From positions 1-57,591 of the forward strand of contig CAIRXZ010000018.1 in the NCBI GenBank assembly GCA_903882645.1: DNA of 57,591 nucleotides. Direction: 5' to 3'. Each line of letters begins with the position of its first letter. Position 1 is the first letter of the stretch. Made by a program: the position numbers and the translations under genes. This document shows, piece by piece, positions 57,119 to 57,591 of this stretch. The notes under the pieces are model-generated. The model worked only from the letters and a program-made list of their open reading frames with translations. It was not told where the DNA came from and searched no databases. This DNA is from an uncultured Acidobacteriia bacterium. Lineage in GTDB: Bacteria > Acidobacteriota > Terriglobia > Bryobacterales > Bryobacteraceae.

Positions 57119-57591
57119 CGGCGAATTGTGCGTCCTTGTGAATAGACTGGTCCCCCGCGGTTCCACTGGGGATTGAAACCAGTATATAAGATTTTGGGGA
57201 TGGGCAAGAAGCGTATGCGGAGGCGAGGGTCCGTAAGGAAGATGAGGAGCGGCGCCGGGGAACGGCCTTAGATCCGGGCGGCATCGACCTGAGGCCCGGC
57301 ATGAGAAGAATGGACCGGGAAGTCTATTGCAACTTCCGTCCATATCGCCGATAAGTAAGAACAGGAGGATGATGCCAACATCTCTAAAGACGCTCGGCGA
57401 GACGGTGTGGGACCTGCCGCCCCTGATCCTGCACCCGTTCAACGAACGGGTGCCTGGAGTTTCTACATTTTCCCCGCGGTTTGTTTTGATTCGATTGCCC
57501 CCAGCGGAGATCCGCGGTCCCCAAAGTGAGTCTGTCTATATTGAGTTCTATTGACAGACCGGCCCCAGTATGGCATCCTGTTCTTAGCCCA
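57119..57591. other. Upstream region of the aminotransferase-pckA operon
   Basis: No convincing gene is seen in this 473-bp stretch; the short frames lack family features and ribosome sites. It contains a perfect 10-bp hairpin GCACCCGTTC-AAC-GAACGGGTGC (57431-57453) and a 7-bp inverted pair, GTCTGTC and GACAGAC (57530-57559), flanking an AT-rich core. The promoter of the aminotransferase should lie here, and either inverted repeat could be an operator or a terminator. Confidence 0.5.

Overview
The window reads as a chromosomal segment of a GC-rich bacterium, most likely an Acidobacteriota member of the Solibacter/Bryobacter type. This is inference: it rests on PEP-CTERM proteins, many secreted glycoside hydrolases with Tat or Sec leaders, the ybeZ-ybeY-corC-era-mutS2 housekeeping order, and dense palindromic intergenic repeats. 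No rRNA, tRNA or CRISPR array was recognised.

Layout. (1) 0.4-7.5 kb: RNA/ribosome and genome-maintenance block phoH(ybeZ)-ybeY-corC-era-BON-NUDIX-mutS2, with overlapping genes. (2) 7.5-10.5 kb: a PEP-CTERM protein and an M13 metallopeptidase on the minus strand. (3) 10.6-18.2 kb: a TetR-controlled export operon with TolC, HlyD, two ABC ATPases and two ABC-2 permeases. It resembles E. coli cecR-ybhGFSR, with the ybhF-like double ATPase split in two and an outer-membrane factor included. (4) 18.2-24.7 kb: a hypothetical protein, a second PEP-CTERM protein, then GH3 and GH95 enzymes. (5) 24.7-26.7 kb: a small, apparently less GC-rich toxin-antitoxin islet with a possible HEPN-like protein, a decayed MNT/HepT pair and VapBC. 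(6) 26.7-39.5 kb: a LacI-family regulator and two divergent sugar operons. The minus operon is GH27, a GH43-like enzyme and a CE1 esterase; the plus operon is GH35, GH29, a Gfo/Idh/MocA oxidoreductase, an aldo-keto reductase and a zinc alcohol dehydrogenase. Two matching LacI-type operator candidates lie in the divergent promoter region. (7) 39.8-43.8 kb: S10 carboxypeptidase, CopZ and CopA. (8) 43.8-47.9 kb: uppS-cdsA, fabG, ubiD. (9) 47.9-50.9 kb: a second VapBC, a WbuC-like cupin, a truncated CE12-type esterase and a GH28 pectinase. (10) 50.9-57.1 kb: a NagB-like isomerase, TPR and HDOD proteins, a DUF4258/YgiT toxin-antitoxin-like pair beside a fragment of pckA, then pckA and an aspartate aminotransferase.

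How it fits together. The carbohydrate enzymes (two alpha-fucosidase families, alpha-galactosidase, beta-galactosidase, GH3, GH43-like, GH28, CE1, and a CE12 remnant) suggest trimming of side chains from plant hemicellulose or pectin, followed by oxidoreductase steps on the released sugars. No sugar transporter is present. Two features stand out. Eight otherwise unrelated exported proteins carry Gly-Arg-Gly/Ala-Pro low-complexity segments. Several families of long palindromic repeats fill the gaps between genes, and one of them supplies the stop codon of a gene.
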